Shown: positions 22,016 to 29,348 of the stretch, piece by piece
How the letters are laid out: each line of letters begins with the position of its first letter
Numbering within the stretch: the first letter of the stretch is position 1
Source of the DNA: UBA6624 sp964517115 [NCBI: uncultured bacterium]
GTDB lineage: Bacteria; UBP7; UBA6624
Assembly: GCA_964517115.1 (NCBI GenBank)
Contig: CAZFBE010000006.1
Coordinates: forward strand, 12,167-44,310
Direction of reading: 5' to 3'
DNA: 32,144 bases
Notes under the pieces: model-generated
The model's input: the letters and a program-made list of their open reading frames with translations, nothing else
Told to the model about the DNA's origin: nothing
Databases searched by the model: none
Translations under genes and position numbers: made by a program

Positions 22016-22590
22016 TCTTCTTTTTCTCCAAGAGAATCTTTAAATGTGAAAAACCCTGGGAGATCTTGAATTTCTCTAAGAGGGATTCTTTCTTCCTCTT
22101 CCTCTTCGTCACCACGCAGTAATTTTTGAAAGAATCCTTTTTTCTTTTCTTCTTTTTGTTTTATTTTTTCCAAACCAATATCGGCTGGTTGCAATCTTCC
22201 CCATGTGTCCAAAGGAGGAATAAAGGAATTGTAAAATTGAAAAATAGGATTGTCTTTTGGAGCCATGTCTCTTTTTATCGATTCAAATCTCAACCATTCT
22301 AAAACTCTTTCAAGGTCAGTTTCACTTGGGGCAATGTCTGTTGCACAAAAAACATCCTGCATTAACCAGATGTCTATTGATGAAAGTATAGATTCATCAT
22401 TATTTATGATGCTATCAATGATTCTTGATAAACCATTTTTACAAACATTCCTAGAAGACATTGATCCATCTCCAGACCACCAATGTTTTAAAGGAGAAAG
22501 GTTTATACCTGTATCTTTTTCTAACTTTTCATGCAAAGATGTTTCTTTTGAGGGTTCTTCCATGATTTGAATTCTATTGTTTTTTAACAA
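22012..22590 (-). CDS. HdrC-like protein without cluster cysteines
   Basis: 192 aa, paired with the HdrB-like protein. Residues about 30-110 follow HdrC: SIDIWLMQDVFCATDIAPSE aligns with the HdrC segment ending IWLCxxCYxCxxRCP, followed by ERVLEWLRF where HdrC has xxIIxxLR. None of the four cysteines of that motif is conserved (C82 is shifted by one), and the preceding CYQCGxCxxxCP region reads WWSGDGSMSSRN. Both [4Fe-4S] sites are therefore absent. The C-terminal third is Lys/Glu-rich, with a run of acidic residues near 161-167, and has no counterpart in HdrC. TTG at 22590 with AAGGA upstream is preferred; ATG at 22563 lacks a good ribosome site. It is the first gene of the long minus-strand operon. 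Confidence 0.65.
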   Translation of the reverse strand: MLKNNRIQIMEEPSKETSLHEKLEKDTGINLSPLKHWWSGDGSMSSRNVCKNGLSRIIDSIINNDESILSSIDIWLMQDVFCATDIAPSETDLERVLEWLRFESIKRDMAPKDNPIFQFYNSFIPPLDTWGRLQPADIGLEKIKQKEEKKKGFFQKLLRGDEEEEEERIPLREIQDLPGFFTFKDSLGEKEE

Positions 22591-22615
22591 TATTATTCCT
22601 TAATTTAGAATATTC
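22576..22615. promoter_or_regulatory. Dyads in the 28-base divergent gap of hdrC-like and aminotransferase genes
   Basis: Two symmetrical elements sit between the divergent genes. ATTGTT-TTTT-AACAAT (22576-22591) spans the TTG start codon of the HdrC-like gene. GAATATTC (22608-22615) lies just before the ATG of the aminotransferase. With only 28 bases between the genes, promoters for both directions must overlap each other or the neighbouring coding regions. A repressor site or a start-sequestering hairpin are both possible; neither is shown. Confidence 0.35.
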
Positions 22616-22618
22616 CCA

Positions 22619-23785
22619 ATGGAATTTACTCGCGCAATTAAAAGTTTAAAGCCCGAAGGGGCTTTTGTTGTTCTTGCAAAAGCAAAAGAACTCGAGGCAA
22701 GAGGGAAAAAGATAATTCATTTAGAGATTGGTCAACCCGACTTTCCAACCCCTGAACACATTGTCCAAAGTGCAAAAAATTCATTAGATGAAATTTGGAC
22801 ACATGGATATACTCCATCTTTGGGAGTTATGGATTTGAGAATTGCGATTGCTGAAGATCTTTCAGCAAGAAGGGGTGTTGATTTTTGTGCAGATGAAGTC
22901 ATAGTTTGTCCTGGAGCGAAACCAGCATTGATGGCTACCGTGTTGGCTTTAGTTGAACCCGGAACAAAACTTTTATATCCAGATCCAGGCTTTCCTTCGT
23001 ATCACTCTCTCGCATCTTTTGTAAATGCTAAAGGTGTAGGAATACCTCTTTTGGAAAAAAATGGTTTTTCCTTTGACTTGGATTTTCTGGAAAAAGAAAT
23101 TAAAGGATCTTCATTGCTTATACTAAATTCTCCTGCAAATCCAACAGGCGGAATATTAAAAAAAGAGGATTTGGAAATAATATCAAATTTATGTATTGAA
23201 AATAATGTTTCAGTTTTAAGTGACGAGGTGTATTCAAGGATGTGCTATGACGGAAAACATGTTTCAATTGCAACAATTCCAGGAATGAAAGAAAGAACTG
23301 TTGTGATTGATGGTTTTTCTAAGACTTACGCTATGACAGGATGGAGAGCTGGGTATGCTGCAGCTGATAGGAAATTAATTGATAAGTTGGGATTGTTCAT
23401 GAACAACAATACTTCATGTGTGAATGGAATGACACAGGCAGCTTGTATTGAGGCTATCAGGGGAACTCAAGATCCAAGCGAGATGATGATCCAAGAGTTT
23501 AAAGAAAGAAGATCCCTCATAGTAGATGGGCTGAATAGCGTTCCTGGTTTTTCTTGCAAGAATCCTGGAGGTGCTTTCTATGCCTTCCCGAATATTCAAA
23601 ATACAAATTTAAGTGGAAAAAAAATTAGTGACCACATGCTGGAAAAAGGTGTTGCATTATTGCCGGGTGAGGATTTTGGGAGATACGGAAAGGGTTATAT
23701 ACGACTGTCTTATGCCAATTCGAGAGAAAATATACTACAGGCGATAGATATGCTCATTGAAGAAGTGCCAAAAATATCTAGATAA
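22619..23785 (+). CDS. PLP-dependent class I/II aminotransferase
   Basis: AspC-family aminotransferase, 388 aa. Clear motifs: LEIGQPDFPTPEHI, TPSLGVMDLRIAIAE (the substrate-loop YtxxxGxxxLRxaia pattern), LLILNSPANPTGG (about 173-185), VLSDEVYSRM with the PLP-pyridine Asp, and the PLP lysine in DGFSKTYAMTGWRAGY. The C-terminal Arg that binds the carboxylate is in GYIRLSYANS. Everything needed for catalysis is present. Substrates could be aspartate, alanine, LL-diaminopimelate or aromatic amino acids and cannot be separated here. ATG at 22619 begins the plus-strand block, divergent from the HdrC-like gene. The stop codon is followed immediately by the TTG of the recombinase gene. Confidence 0.92.
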   Translation: MEFTRAIKSLKPEGAFVVLAKAKELEARGKKIIHLEIGQPDFPTPEHIVQSAKNSLDEIWTHGYTPSLGVMDLRIAIAEDLSARRGVDFCADEVIVCPGAKPALMATVLALVEPGTKLLYPDPGFPSYHSLASFVNAKGVGIPLLEKNGFSFDLDFLEKEIKGSSLLILNSPANPTGGILKKEDLEIISNLCIENNVSVLSDEVYSRMCYDGKHVSIATIPGMKERTVVIDGFSKTYAMTGWRAGYAAADRKLIDKLGLFMNNNTSCVNGMTQAACIEAIRGTQDPSEMMIQEFKERRSLIVDGLNSVPGFSCKNPGGAFYAFPNIQNTNLSGKKISDHMLEKGVALLPGEDFGRYGKGYIRLSYANSRENILQAIDMLIEEVPKISR

Positions 23786-24676
23786 TTGAAAAATAAAAAA
23801 ATTGCAAATATTTTAGAAAATGCAACACCAATCCTCTATAGAGAAATGCTGGGGGCTAGAGATTGTTCTCCGAAAACACTTGAAGCCTATACAAGGCATT
23901 GGAAAACATTTATTGAACTAATTGAATCAAGGAAGCTGGGAAGTGATGATAAGAATTATGTTCAGATGTACATGTTGAATTTAAGTGATAAAAAATTATC
24001 ACCAGCTTCCATAGACCAGGCTTTATCTGCAGTAAGAACTTTATTGAAATTTGTTTTTTTAAGAGGTGGACCTCAGATAAATTTAGGAAAAAACATCAAA
24101 ACAAAAAAGATTGAAAAATTACCAAAAATCCTTTCTGAAGAAGAAGTTGAAAATGCTATTAAGTATTATTCTGAAGAGAGTGAGTTGGAGTTAAGAAATA
24201 GAGTGCTGTTGGAGATACTATATTCAAGCGGACTTAGGGTTAGTGAGGCCATTTCGATCGAGATAAAAGATATTTATATTTTGGAAGGTTATATAAGGGT
24301 TAAGGGGAAGGGTGGTAAGTATAGACAGATTCCAATAGGGAGGGAGGCTTTGTCTTGGATTAAAAAACACATGAGTAAAATTGAAGGTAAATTTTTATTT
24401 CCAAGCAGGAAGAAAGAGGGATATATAACAAGAAAAACTGCTTTTGTAGTTGTTAAAAAGGCATTGAGGGCTATTGGCATTGATCAGGAAGGATATGGTC
24501 CTCATGTATTTAGGCATGCTTTTGCCTCCCATTTGTTAGCAAGGGGTGCTGACCTAAGGGTTATTCAAGAGCTTTTAGGGCATGTTGATCTAGAAACAAC
24601 TCAAATTTATACGCATCTTTTGGAAAAAAATGTTAGGTCCTCTTGGAAACAGTTTCATCCACATGCACAAAATTAA
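23786..24676 (+). CDS. Xer-type tyrosine recombinase
   Basis: Site-specific recombinase of the XerC/XerD type (296 aa), which normally resolves chromosome dimers at dif. The N-terminal SAM-like domain (residues about 15-105) contains SPKTLEAYTRHWKTFIE and LSPASIDQALSAVRTLLKF. The catalytic domain keeps all active residues: Arg in YSSGLRVSEAI, Lys in VKGKGGKYRQIPIG, His and Arg in HVFRHAFASHLL, His in LLGHVDLETT and the nucleophile Tyr in TQIYTH. TTG at 23786 directly follows the aminotransferase stop; no Shine-Dalgarno is seen, so translational coupling is likely. Only one such gene is in the window, surrounded by housekeeping genes, which favours a chromosomal Xer role over a phage integrase. 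Confidence 0.92.
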   Translation: MKNKKIANILENATPILYREMLGARDCSPKTLEAYTRHWKTFIELIESRKLGSDDKNYVQMYMLNLSDKKLSPASIDQALSAVRTLLKFVFLRGGPQINLGKNIKTKKIEKLPKILSEEEVENAIKYYSEESELELRNRVLLEILYSSGLRVSEAISIEIKDIYILEGYIRVKGKGGKYRQIPIGREALSWIKKHMSKIEGKFLFPSRKKEGYITRKTAFVVVKKALRAIGIDQEGYGPHVFRHAFASHLLARGADLRVIQELLGHVDLETTQIYTHLLEKNVRSSWKQFHPHAQN

Positions 24677-24682
24677 ATTATC

Positions 24683-24688
24683 TATAAT
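24683..24688 (+). promoter_or_regulatory. Perfect -10 box 7 bases before the LptC-like ATG
   Basis: TATAAT at 24683-24688 is separated by 7 bases from the ATG at 24696, so a transcript from it would be leaderless or start one base before the codon. No good -35 is present at the expected distance. In AT-rich DNA a perfect hexamer can occur by chance, hence low confidence. Confidence 0.3.
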
Positions 24689-24695
24689 CTAAGTA

Positions 24696-25385
24696 ATGCA
24701 TTTTTTTGTTTTTTTACATCTTTTTCTTAATCCCTTGATCAGGTTGGAAGGAGAACCAATGAATTTTTCTCAAATTGAGAATAAAACTCAAATTGAATTA
24801 CCTCAGGGTGGGAGTATTTTTACTGAAGATTTTTTAATCAATATTGGATATCTTTTAAGTCAATATGATTCAAAAGGCGAGATTAGCGGTGAAGGTTCTG
24901 GCGGAGTGTTTTTTTCAAATGCTTCTTCTTCACTTTCTGGAGAGAGTTTGTTTTTTGACAATCATATCTTGAGCATATTGGGAAATGTTAAAGGGTTGTT
25001 TGAGGATGTTGTTGAGCTTGAATCTGATTCGGCTCTCTTGAGTATTGAAAAAAATAATTTTGTTTTTGAAAAGATAAAAAGAAGTCCAAAGTTTTTTTAT
25101 AAGAACTTTTCACTAAGTGCAAATTTGATTAATTTTGATATATTGGAAAGTTCTTTTTCAGGTAAAGAGGATATTGTTTTTGAGTTTTACAGTGATTCAG
25201 GTTCGTTTAATGGAAAAGCTGATTTTTTTAACGGATCAATAAAAGATGATTTAATTTATTTTTCCAATATTTTTTTAAGTAATGATAAGGGGTATGATAT
25301 TAAATCTGAACATGTTGAAATCAACACAGAAACGATGGAGTTTAAACTTCATGGAAAATTTGAATTGACAATTAAAGATGACTAA
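24696..25385 (+). CDS. LptC/LptA-like secreted protein
   Basis: Predicted periplasmic beta-rich protein (229 aa). The N-terminus MHFFVFLHLFLNPLIRL is hydrophobic and looks like a signal or anchor sequence, though it lacks early positive charges. The body is a series of short strands; SSLSGESLFFDNHILSILGN and the following GLFEDVVEL fit the repeating jelly-roll (OstA/LptC) pattern G..l.yd......l.GnV. That suggests a part in lipopolysaccharide transport, but the match is only moderate. A second start, ATG 24759, has the better ribosome site (AAGGAGA 4 bases upstream) and would remove the hydrophobic segment, giving a cytosolic form. The end overlaps the BamB-like gene by 8 bases. Confidence 0.6.
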   Translation: MHFFVFLHLFLNPLIRLEGEPMNFSQIENKTQIELPQGGSIFTEDFLINIGYLLSQYDSKGEISGEGSGGVFFSNASSSLSGESLFFDNHILSILGNVKGLFEDVVELESDSALLSIEKNNFVFEKIKRSPKFFYKNFSLSANLINFDILESSFSGKEDIVFEFYSDSGSFNGKADFFNGSIKDDLIYFSNIFLSNDKGYDIKSEHVEINTETMEFKLHGKFELTIKDD

Positions 25386-26436
25386 AATCGGTTTATTTTT
25401 TTGTATTGTTTTATTTGGATTTTCTCCAATTTATCAAAGCTCAGTTAAAGTTTTACCTTCACAAGAAGATGTTTACACATCCCCATTGGTCCTGAGTGAC
25501 GGTATTGTTTTTGTCGGGGCTTCTGGAACTGTTTCGAATTGGCCTGAAAAGAAAATTATTTGGGATTCTGGATATAAATTGAGACTTCATCCAAAAGTGA
25601 TTGATTTAGATGAGTTGATAATTTTTCCAGGAGTTTTTAGCCCGGAGGTTGCTGCTTTTACTAGCGAAGGAAAAAAGGTGTGGTCTTTTAGGGTTCCTGG
25701 AATACCTTCTTCTCCAGCAAGAATGGGAGAAAACCTAATTACACATAGCAATAAAGGCTTTTTGACTTTAACAAACAAGAAAGGAGAAATTCTTCAGCAG
25801 GATTTTGTAGGTGTAAAAAGTCAGATATTCCATAGTTATCCAGTTGTTATTGATGAAAATAAAGTTTTAATCTATGGTTCAGACATGGAAGAAGGTCGTG
25901 GAAGTATGGTTTTATGGGACATGGGAAAAAGATCTGAATTATGGGTTCTCAAATATGAAGATTCATTTATCTCTCCACCTGCTTTTAATGAAGATACACT
26001 GATTATTAAATCAGGAGATTCTTCAGGCAGGATTGTTCTTATAGAGATGGATACCGGCATGATTATTTCAAAAGTTGGATTTGCTGGATCTAATGACCTG
26101 AGGTTTACTTCTGCTGCAAATAAAGGAGATTTTTTTTATTTAAGTTTGAATTCAACGGTTATTAAAGTTGGAAAAAATGGAGAGGTGGTATGGGAATTTA
26201 GCGGTGAGGGGATATTTACCTCTCCGGTTGTTTGGGGTGATTACTTAGTTTTAGGTTCTCGAAATACAGCTTCTGAAAGTGGGAATGGTGTTGGTTTTTT
26301 TAACCTGGACACAGGTGATTTGGTTTATTGGCATGAGCTTGAAAATGGAATAAATGCTGATCCAATCATATCTAATGAATCATGTATAGTTGTTGGTAGA
26401 GATGGGTTGGCTCATTTTTTCAAGTTAGAAGATTGA
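25378..26436 (+). CDS. PQQ-like/BamB-like beta-propeller protein
   Basis: Secreted 352-aa protein. The N-terminus MTKIGLFFCIVLFGFSPIYQ is a likely signal peptide without a clear lipobox. The rest is made of repeated blade units of about 40-45 residues, such as VYTSPLVLSDGIVFVGASGT, VWSFRVPGIPSSPARMGENL, ELWVLKYEDSFISPPAFNED and VWEFSGEGIFTSPVVWGDYL, each with the Trp and the sPvv..d.vyvgs pattern of PQQ-type propellers (BamB/YfgL). No catalytic residues of PQQ dehydrogenases are visible, so an outer-membrane assembly or scaffold role is more likely. It overlaps the LptC-like gene, consistent with a cell-envelope pair. miaA follows after 1 base. Confidence 0.75.
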   Translation: MTKIGLFFCIVLFGFSPIYQSSVKVLPSQEDVYTSPLVLSDGIVFVGASGTVSNWPEKKIIWDSGYKLRLHPKVIDLDELIIFPGVFSPEVAAFTSEGKKVWSFRVPGIPSSPARMGENLITHSNKGFLTLTNKKGEILQQDFVGVKSQIFHSYPVVIDENKVLIYGSDMEEGRGSMVLWDMGKRSELWVLKYEDSFISPPAFNEDTLIIKSGDSSGRIVLIEMDTGMIISKVGFAGSNDLRFTSAANKGDFFYLSLNSTVIKVGKNGEVVWEFSGEGIFTSPVVWGDYLVLGSRNTASESGNGVGFFNLDTGDLVYWHELENGINADPIISNESCIVVGRDGLAHFFKLED

Positions 26437-26437
26437 T

Positions 26438-27307
26438 TTGAAAAATATTCTTATATTTGGACCAACCTCCTCTGGGAAAACTTCATTATCTATATCTCTA
26501 GCAAAAAAAATAAATGCTGAGATAATAAATATAGATAGTCGTCTTTTTTACCAAGGTATGGATATAGGGACCGCGAAGCCCTCGGTAGATGAAATGCAAA
26601 ATATTCCTCACCACCTGATTGATTTTTCTGAACCAGATAACCAGGTAACGGCTGGAGAGTGGCTTAAAAAGTTTGAAAGAGTGTTTAAAGATATAAAAAA
26701 AAGGAATAAGAATACCATCCTTGTTGGAGGAACTGGTTTTTATGTGCGTATTCTTTTAGAGGGTTGGGATCTTGGGGCATTGCCCCCAAATGAAAAAAGG
26801 AGAAAAGAACTTTTGGATTTAGAAAAAGATAAACCCGGATATATTTATGATTTGTTGAAAAAAATGAATTTTGAAAAATCTAAAAAAATCAATAAAAAAG
26901 ATTTTCCCAGATTGGTCAGGGCTGTTGAAGTTGAAGAGTCAGGATTTTTTCCACAAAAAAAATCCCGCATTGATTTTTTAACTTTTTATTTGACTCTCTC
27001 GAAAGAATATTTGGATAAAAGGATTTTTTTAAGAACAAAAAAGATGATGGAAGATGGTTTGGAAATTGAAGCAAGGTCTTTGTGGACAAGGTACCCAGAA
27101 AGTTCAATTCTTGGGAAAACAATTGGATATGCTGAATTTTCACCCGAAAAGAGATTTGATGATCCTTTTGAAAAAATCAAACAAAATACGATACATTTAG
27201 CAAAAAAACAAAGAACATGGGCTAGGGGTTTGCCTTTAGATTTTGAAATAGATGGAAGGCTTGAATTGAAAAAACAGGTTGAACTTGCCTTGAGGACAAT
27301 CGATTGA
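26438..27307 (+). CDS. miaA: tRNA dimethylallyltransferase MiaA
   Basis: Adds a dimethylallyl group to A37 of tRNAs that read codons starting with U. The P-loop is GPTSSGKTSLS (residues 8-18). The substrate region NIDSRLFYQGMDIGTAKPS (about 35-53) contains the conserved Asp and the GMDIGTAKP motif. IPHHLIDF, ILVGGTGFYVRILLEG, TIGYAEF and KKQRTWARG are all typical. Length 289 aa is near the family norm. The TTG at 26438 starts one base after the stop of the propeller gene. Downstream, the nfo start overlaps its stop codon as TTGA. Confidence 0.95.
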   Translation: MKNILIFGPTSSGKTSLSISLAKKINAEIINIDSRLFYQGMDIGTAKPSVDEMQNIPHHLIDFSEPDNQVTAGEWLKKFERVFKDIKKRNKNTILVGGTGFYVRILLEGWDLGALPPNEKRRKELLDLEKDKPGYIYDLLKKMNFEKSKKINKKDFPRLVRAVEVEESGFFPQKKSRIDFLTFYLTLSKEYLDKRIFLRTKKMMEDGLEIEARSLWTRYPESSILGKTIGYAEFSPEKRFDDPFEKIKQNTIHLAKKQRTWARGLPLDFEIDGRLELKKQVELALRTID

Positions 27308-28152
27308 GTATTGCTTTTGGGGCCCATGTTTCAATAGCCGGAGGTGTTTTTGGAGCGATTGAAAGAGCCAATGAGTCTGGATGTGAATCTTTTCAGATTT
27401 TTGTAAAACCTAACCGACAATGGCGCTTACCTAAAATAAGCCAAGAAGAGGCAGATCTGTTTTGTCAAGGAGCAGAAAAATTTTCAATTTACCCTGTTGC
27501 TCATTCATCATATTTATTGAATCTTGCAAGTTCAAATGAAACTGTTCTTAATAAATCTATTGAAACACTGATTGCAGAGCTGGAAGCATGTGATTTATTG
27601 AAAATAAAAAATTTGGTGTTGCATCCTGGAAGCCATGGGGGTGATGGTGAAGAACTTGGGCTCAGGAGAATAAGGGATTCTCTTTTTTCTGTTTTTAAAA
27701 AATTTAAAGGCCACTGTAATATATGCCTTGAACTTACGGCTGGAACTGGGTTCAATCTTGGTTATAGATTTGAACATATAGCTTGGCTTATTAAAAATGG
27801 ACCTTCTGAAAAATTAACTGTTTGTCTTGATACTGCACATGTTTTTGGAGCTGGATATGATATTTCAAATGATAAAGAATATAAAAAAATAGAATCTTCA
27901 TTTGAACAAACAATCGGATGGGAGAAGCTTGAATGTCTCCATTTGAATGATTCGAAATGTGAATTAGGAACTAGAAAGGATAGGCATGAACATATTGGAG
28001 AGGGTTTTATAGGTTTGGGGGGCTTTAAAAACATCCTTTCAACATGTTCTAATTTAAATATACCTGGGATAATTGAAACCCCTAAGGGAAAATCAGGTAA
28101 CGATGATGAAAGAAATTTAAAAATTTTGAGAGATATCTATTGGAAAAACTAA
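27304..28152 (+). CDS. nfo: Endonuclease IV
   Basis: Zinc-dependent AP endonuclease of base-excision repair. TIM-barrel motifs in order: IAFGAHVSIAGG, FQIFVKPNRQW, YPVAHSSYLLNLASSN, LVLHPGSHGGDGEE, ICLELTAGTGF with the metal Glu, VCLDTAHVFGAGYD with Asp and His (the usual DTCH has Ala for Cys), LHLNDSKCELGTRKDRHEHI and GIIETPK with the last metal Glu. Length 282 aa is typical. Its TTG start at 27304 forms TTGA with the miaA stop. The end overlaps the pabB start by 13 bases. Confidence 0.95.
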   Translation: MSIAFGAHVSIAGGVFGAIERANESGCESFQIFVKPNRQWRLPKISQEEADLFCQGAEKFSIYPVAHSSYLLNLASSNETVLNKSIETLIAELEACDLLKIKNLVLHPGSHGGDGEELGLRRIRDSLFSVFKKFKGHCNICLELTAGTGFNLGYRFEHIAWLIKNGPSEKLTVCLDTAHVFGAGYDISNDKEYKKIESSFEQTIGWEKLECLHLNDSKCELGTRKDRHEHIGEGFIGLGGFKNILSTCSNLNIPGIIETPKGKSGNDDERNLKILRDIYWKN

Positions 28153-29348
28153 ATTGGAATCATGATGTTGTAGATGTTTTTACATCTTTAGAAAAAAGAA
28201 ACAATATTTTTTATCTTGATGATGTTACTGAAGTTGGTTGGAGTTACATTGTTCTTTTGGAGAAGCCTTTAAAGGCCGATCCTTGGGAAGTAATGGATGT
28301 CAATGAATCAAAGATAAAACAAGAAAGCCTGATGCCTTTTTCTGGAGGTCTAGTTGGTTGGCTACCTTACAGTTTTAATTCTGGGGAGAATTGGAAAAAT
28401 CCTAGCAAACATGATTGGCAAAAGGATGCTTGTCTTTTTGAAGCTAATTCTCTTTTGTGTTTTCACAAAAAATATGGATGGTGGACTACAGATGAAAAAC
28501 GCTTTAAATGTCTAAGTGTATCAAAAAAAAATAAAGATACCCCTATAGGGTATATGAAACCAACACTAAATTTTAAAGAATACTCTAAAGAAATCATGCT
28601 CATAAAGAAAAAAATTCTTAATGGGGAGATGTACGAAGCAAATTTTGCTTTTAAGTTGCTTGGAGAAATTCAAAATCCTTTAGATCTTTATTTGGATTTT
28701 CGAAATTTTTGCCAAACCGATTTGTGCTCATTTTTTAAATATGAAGATTTTGTAATAGGTTCAGGATCTCCAGAGCTTTTTCTTTCATGTAGTGAAGATA
28801 GGTTCATTTCAGAACCGATGAAGGGGACCACAACAAGTGACGCAGAGGTTTTGCTTGAAAGCCCCAAAGAAAGAAGCGAACTTTCGATAGTGGTTGACCT
28901 CGTTAGAAATGATTTTTATAAATGTTGTGATTTTGAATCAGTGTCTGTTTCTGATGCGTCTTTAGTCAAAGAGTTTCCAACAATCAAGCAAGCTGTAGCG
29001 AGAATTTGTGGAAAAAAGAGAGATTCTGTAAAAAAATGGCAGATGATAAAGGCACTTTTGCCTTCTGGTTCCGTTACTGGTGCCCCAAGGTCAACAGTAA
29101 TAGGCCATTTAGACGCAAGAGAGAAAGATGCAAGGGGAGTTTATTGTGGAGCTATGGGCTGGTGGTCTTATGGTGGAGATTTTAAGTTATCTTTGCCAAT
29201 AAGAACATTTGCATCATTAAAAGACAAGTTGGAATATAGTGTTGGCAGTGGTATCACATGGAGAAGCGATCCAAAAGAAGAGTGGAAAGAGTGTAGAGAT
29301 AAGGTGGAATGCATAAGTAGGTCTTTGAGCAAGGGTGTTTTATGGTAA
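28140..29348 (+). CDS. pabB: Aminodeoxychorismate synthase component I
   Basis: Converts chorismate to 4-amino-4-deoxychorismate for folate synthesis. The chorismate-binding domain (C-terminal two thirds) has GEMYEANFAFKLLGE (usually yQvN, so Gln is Glu), FVIGSGSPELFLS, SEPMKGTTTSD, ERSELSIVVDLVRNDF, LPSGSVTGAPR and SVGSGITWRSDPKEEWKEC. The Lys of PMKGT is the residue that distinguishes PabB from anthranilate synthase (Ala). At 402 aa it lacks a glutaminase domain, and no pabA is in the window. The TTG at 28140 is inside the end of nfo. It overlaps pabC by 7 bases, which fits the shared pathway. Confidence 0.9.
   Translation: MEKLNWNHDVVDVFTSLEKRNNIFYLDDVTEVGWSYIVLLEKPLKADPWEVMDVNESKIKQESLMPFSGGLVGWLPYSFNSGENWKNPSKHDWQKDACLFEANSLLCFHKKYGWWTTDEKRFKCLSVSKKNKDTPIGYMKPTLNFKEYSKEIMLIKKKILNGEMYEANFAFKLLGEIQNPLDLYLDFRNFCQTDLCSFFKYEDFVIGSGSPELFLSCSEDRFISEPMKGTTTSDAEVLLESPKERSELSIVVDLVRNDFYKCCDFESVSVSDASLVKEFPTIKQAVARICGKKRDSVKKWQMIKALLPSGSVTGAPRSTVIGHLDAREKDARGVYCGAMGWWSYGGDFKLSLPIRTFASLKDKLEYSVGSGITWRSDPKEEWKECRDKVECISRSLSKGVLW

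Noticed and set aside
23786-24676. Phage or mobile-element integrase
   Set aside because: The protein is of Xer size and type, is coupled to housekeeping genes on both sides, and no att-like repeats, tRNA or phage genes are present.
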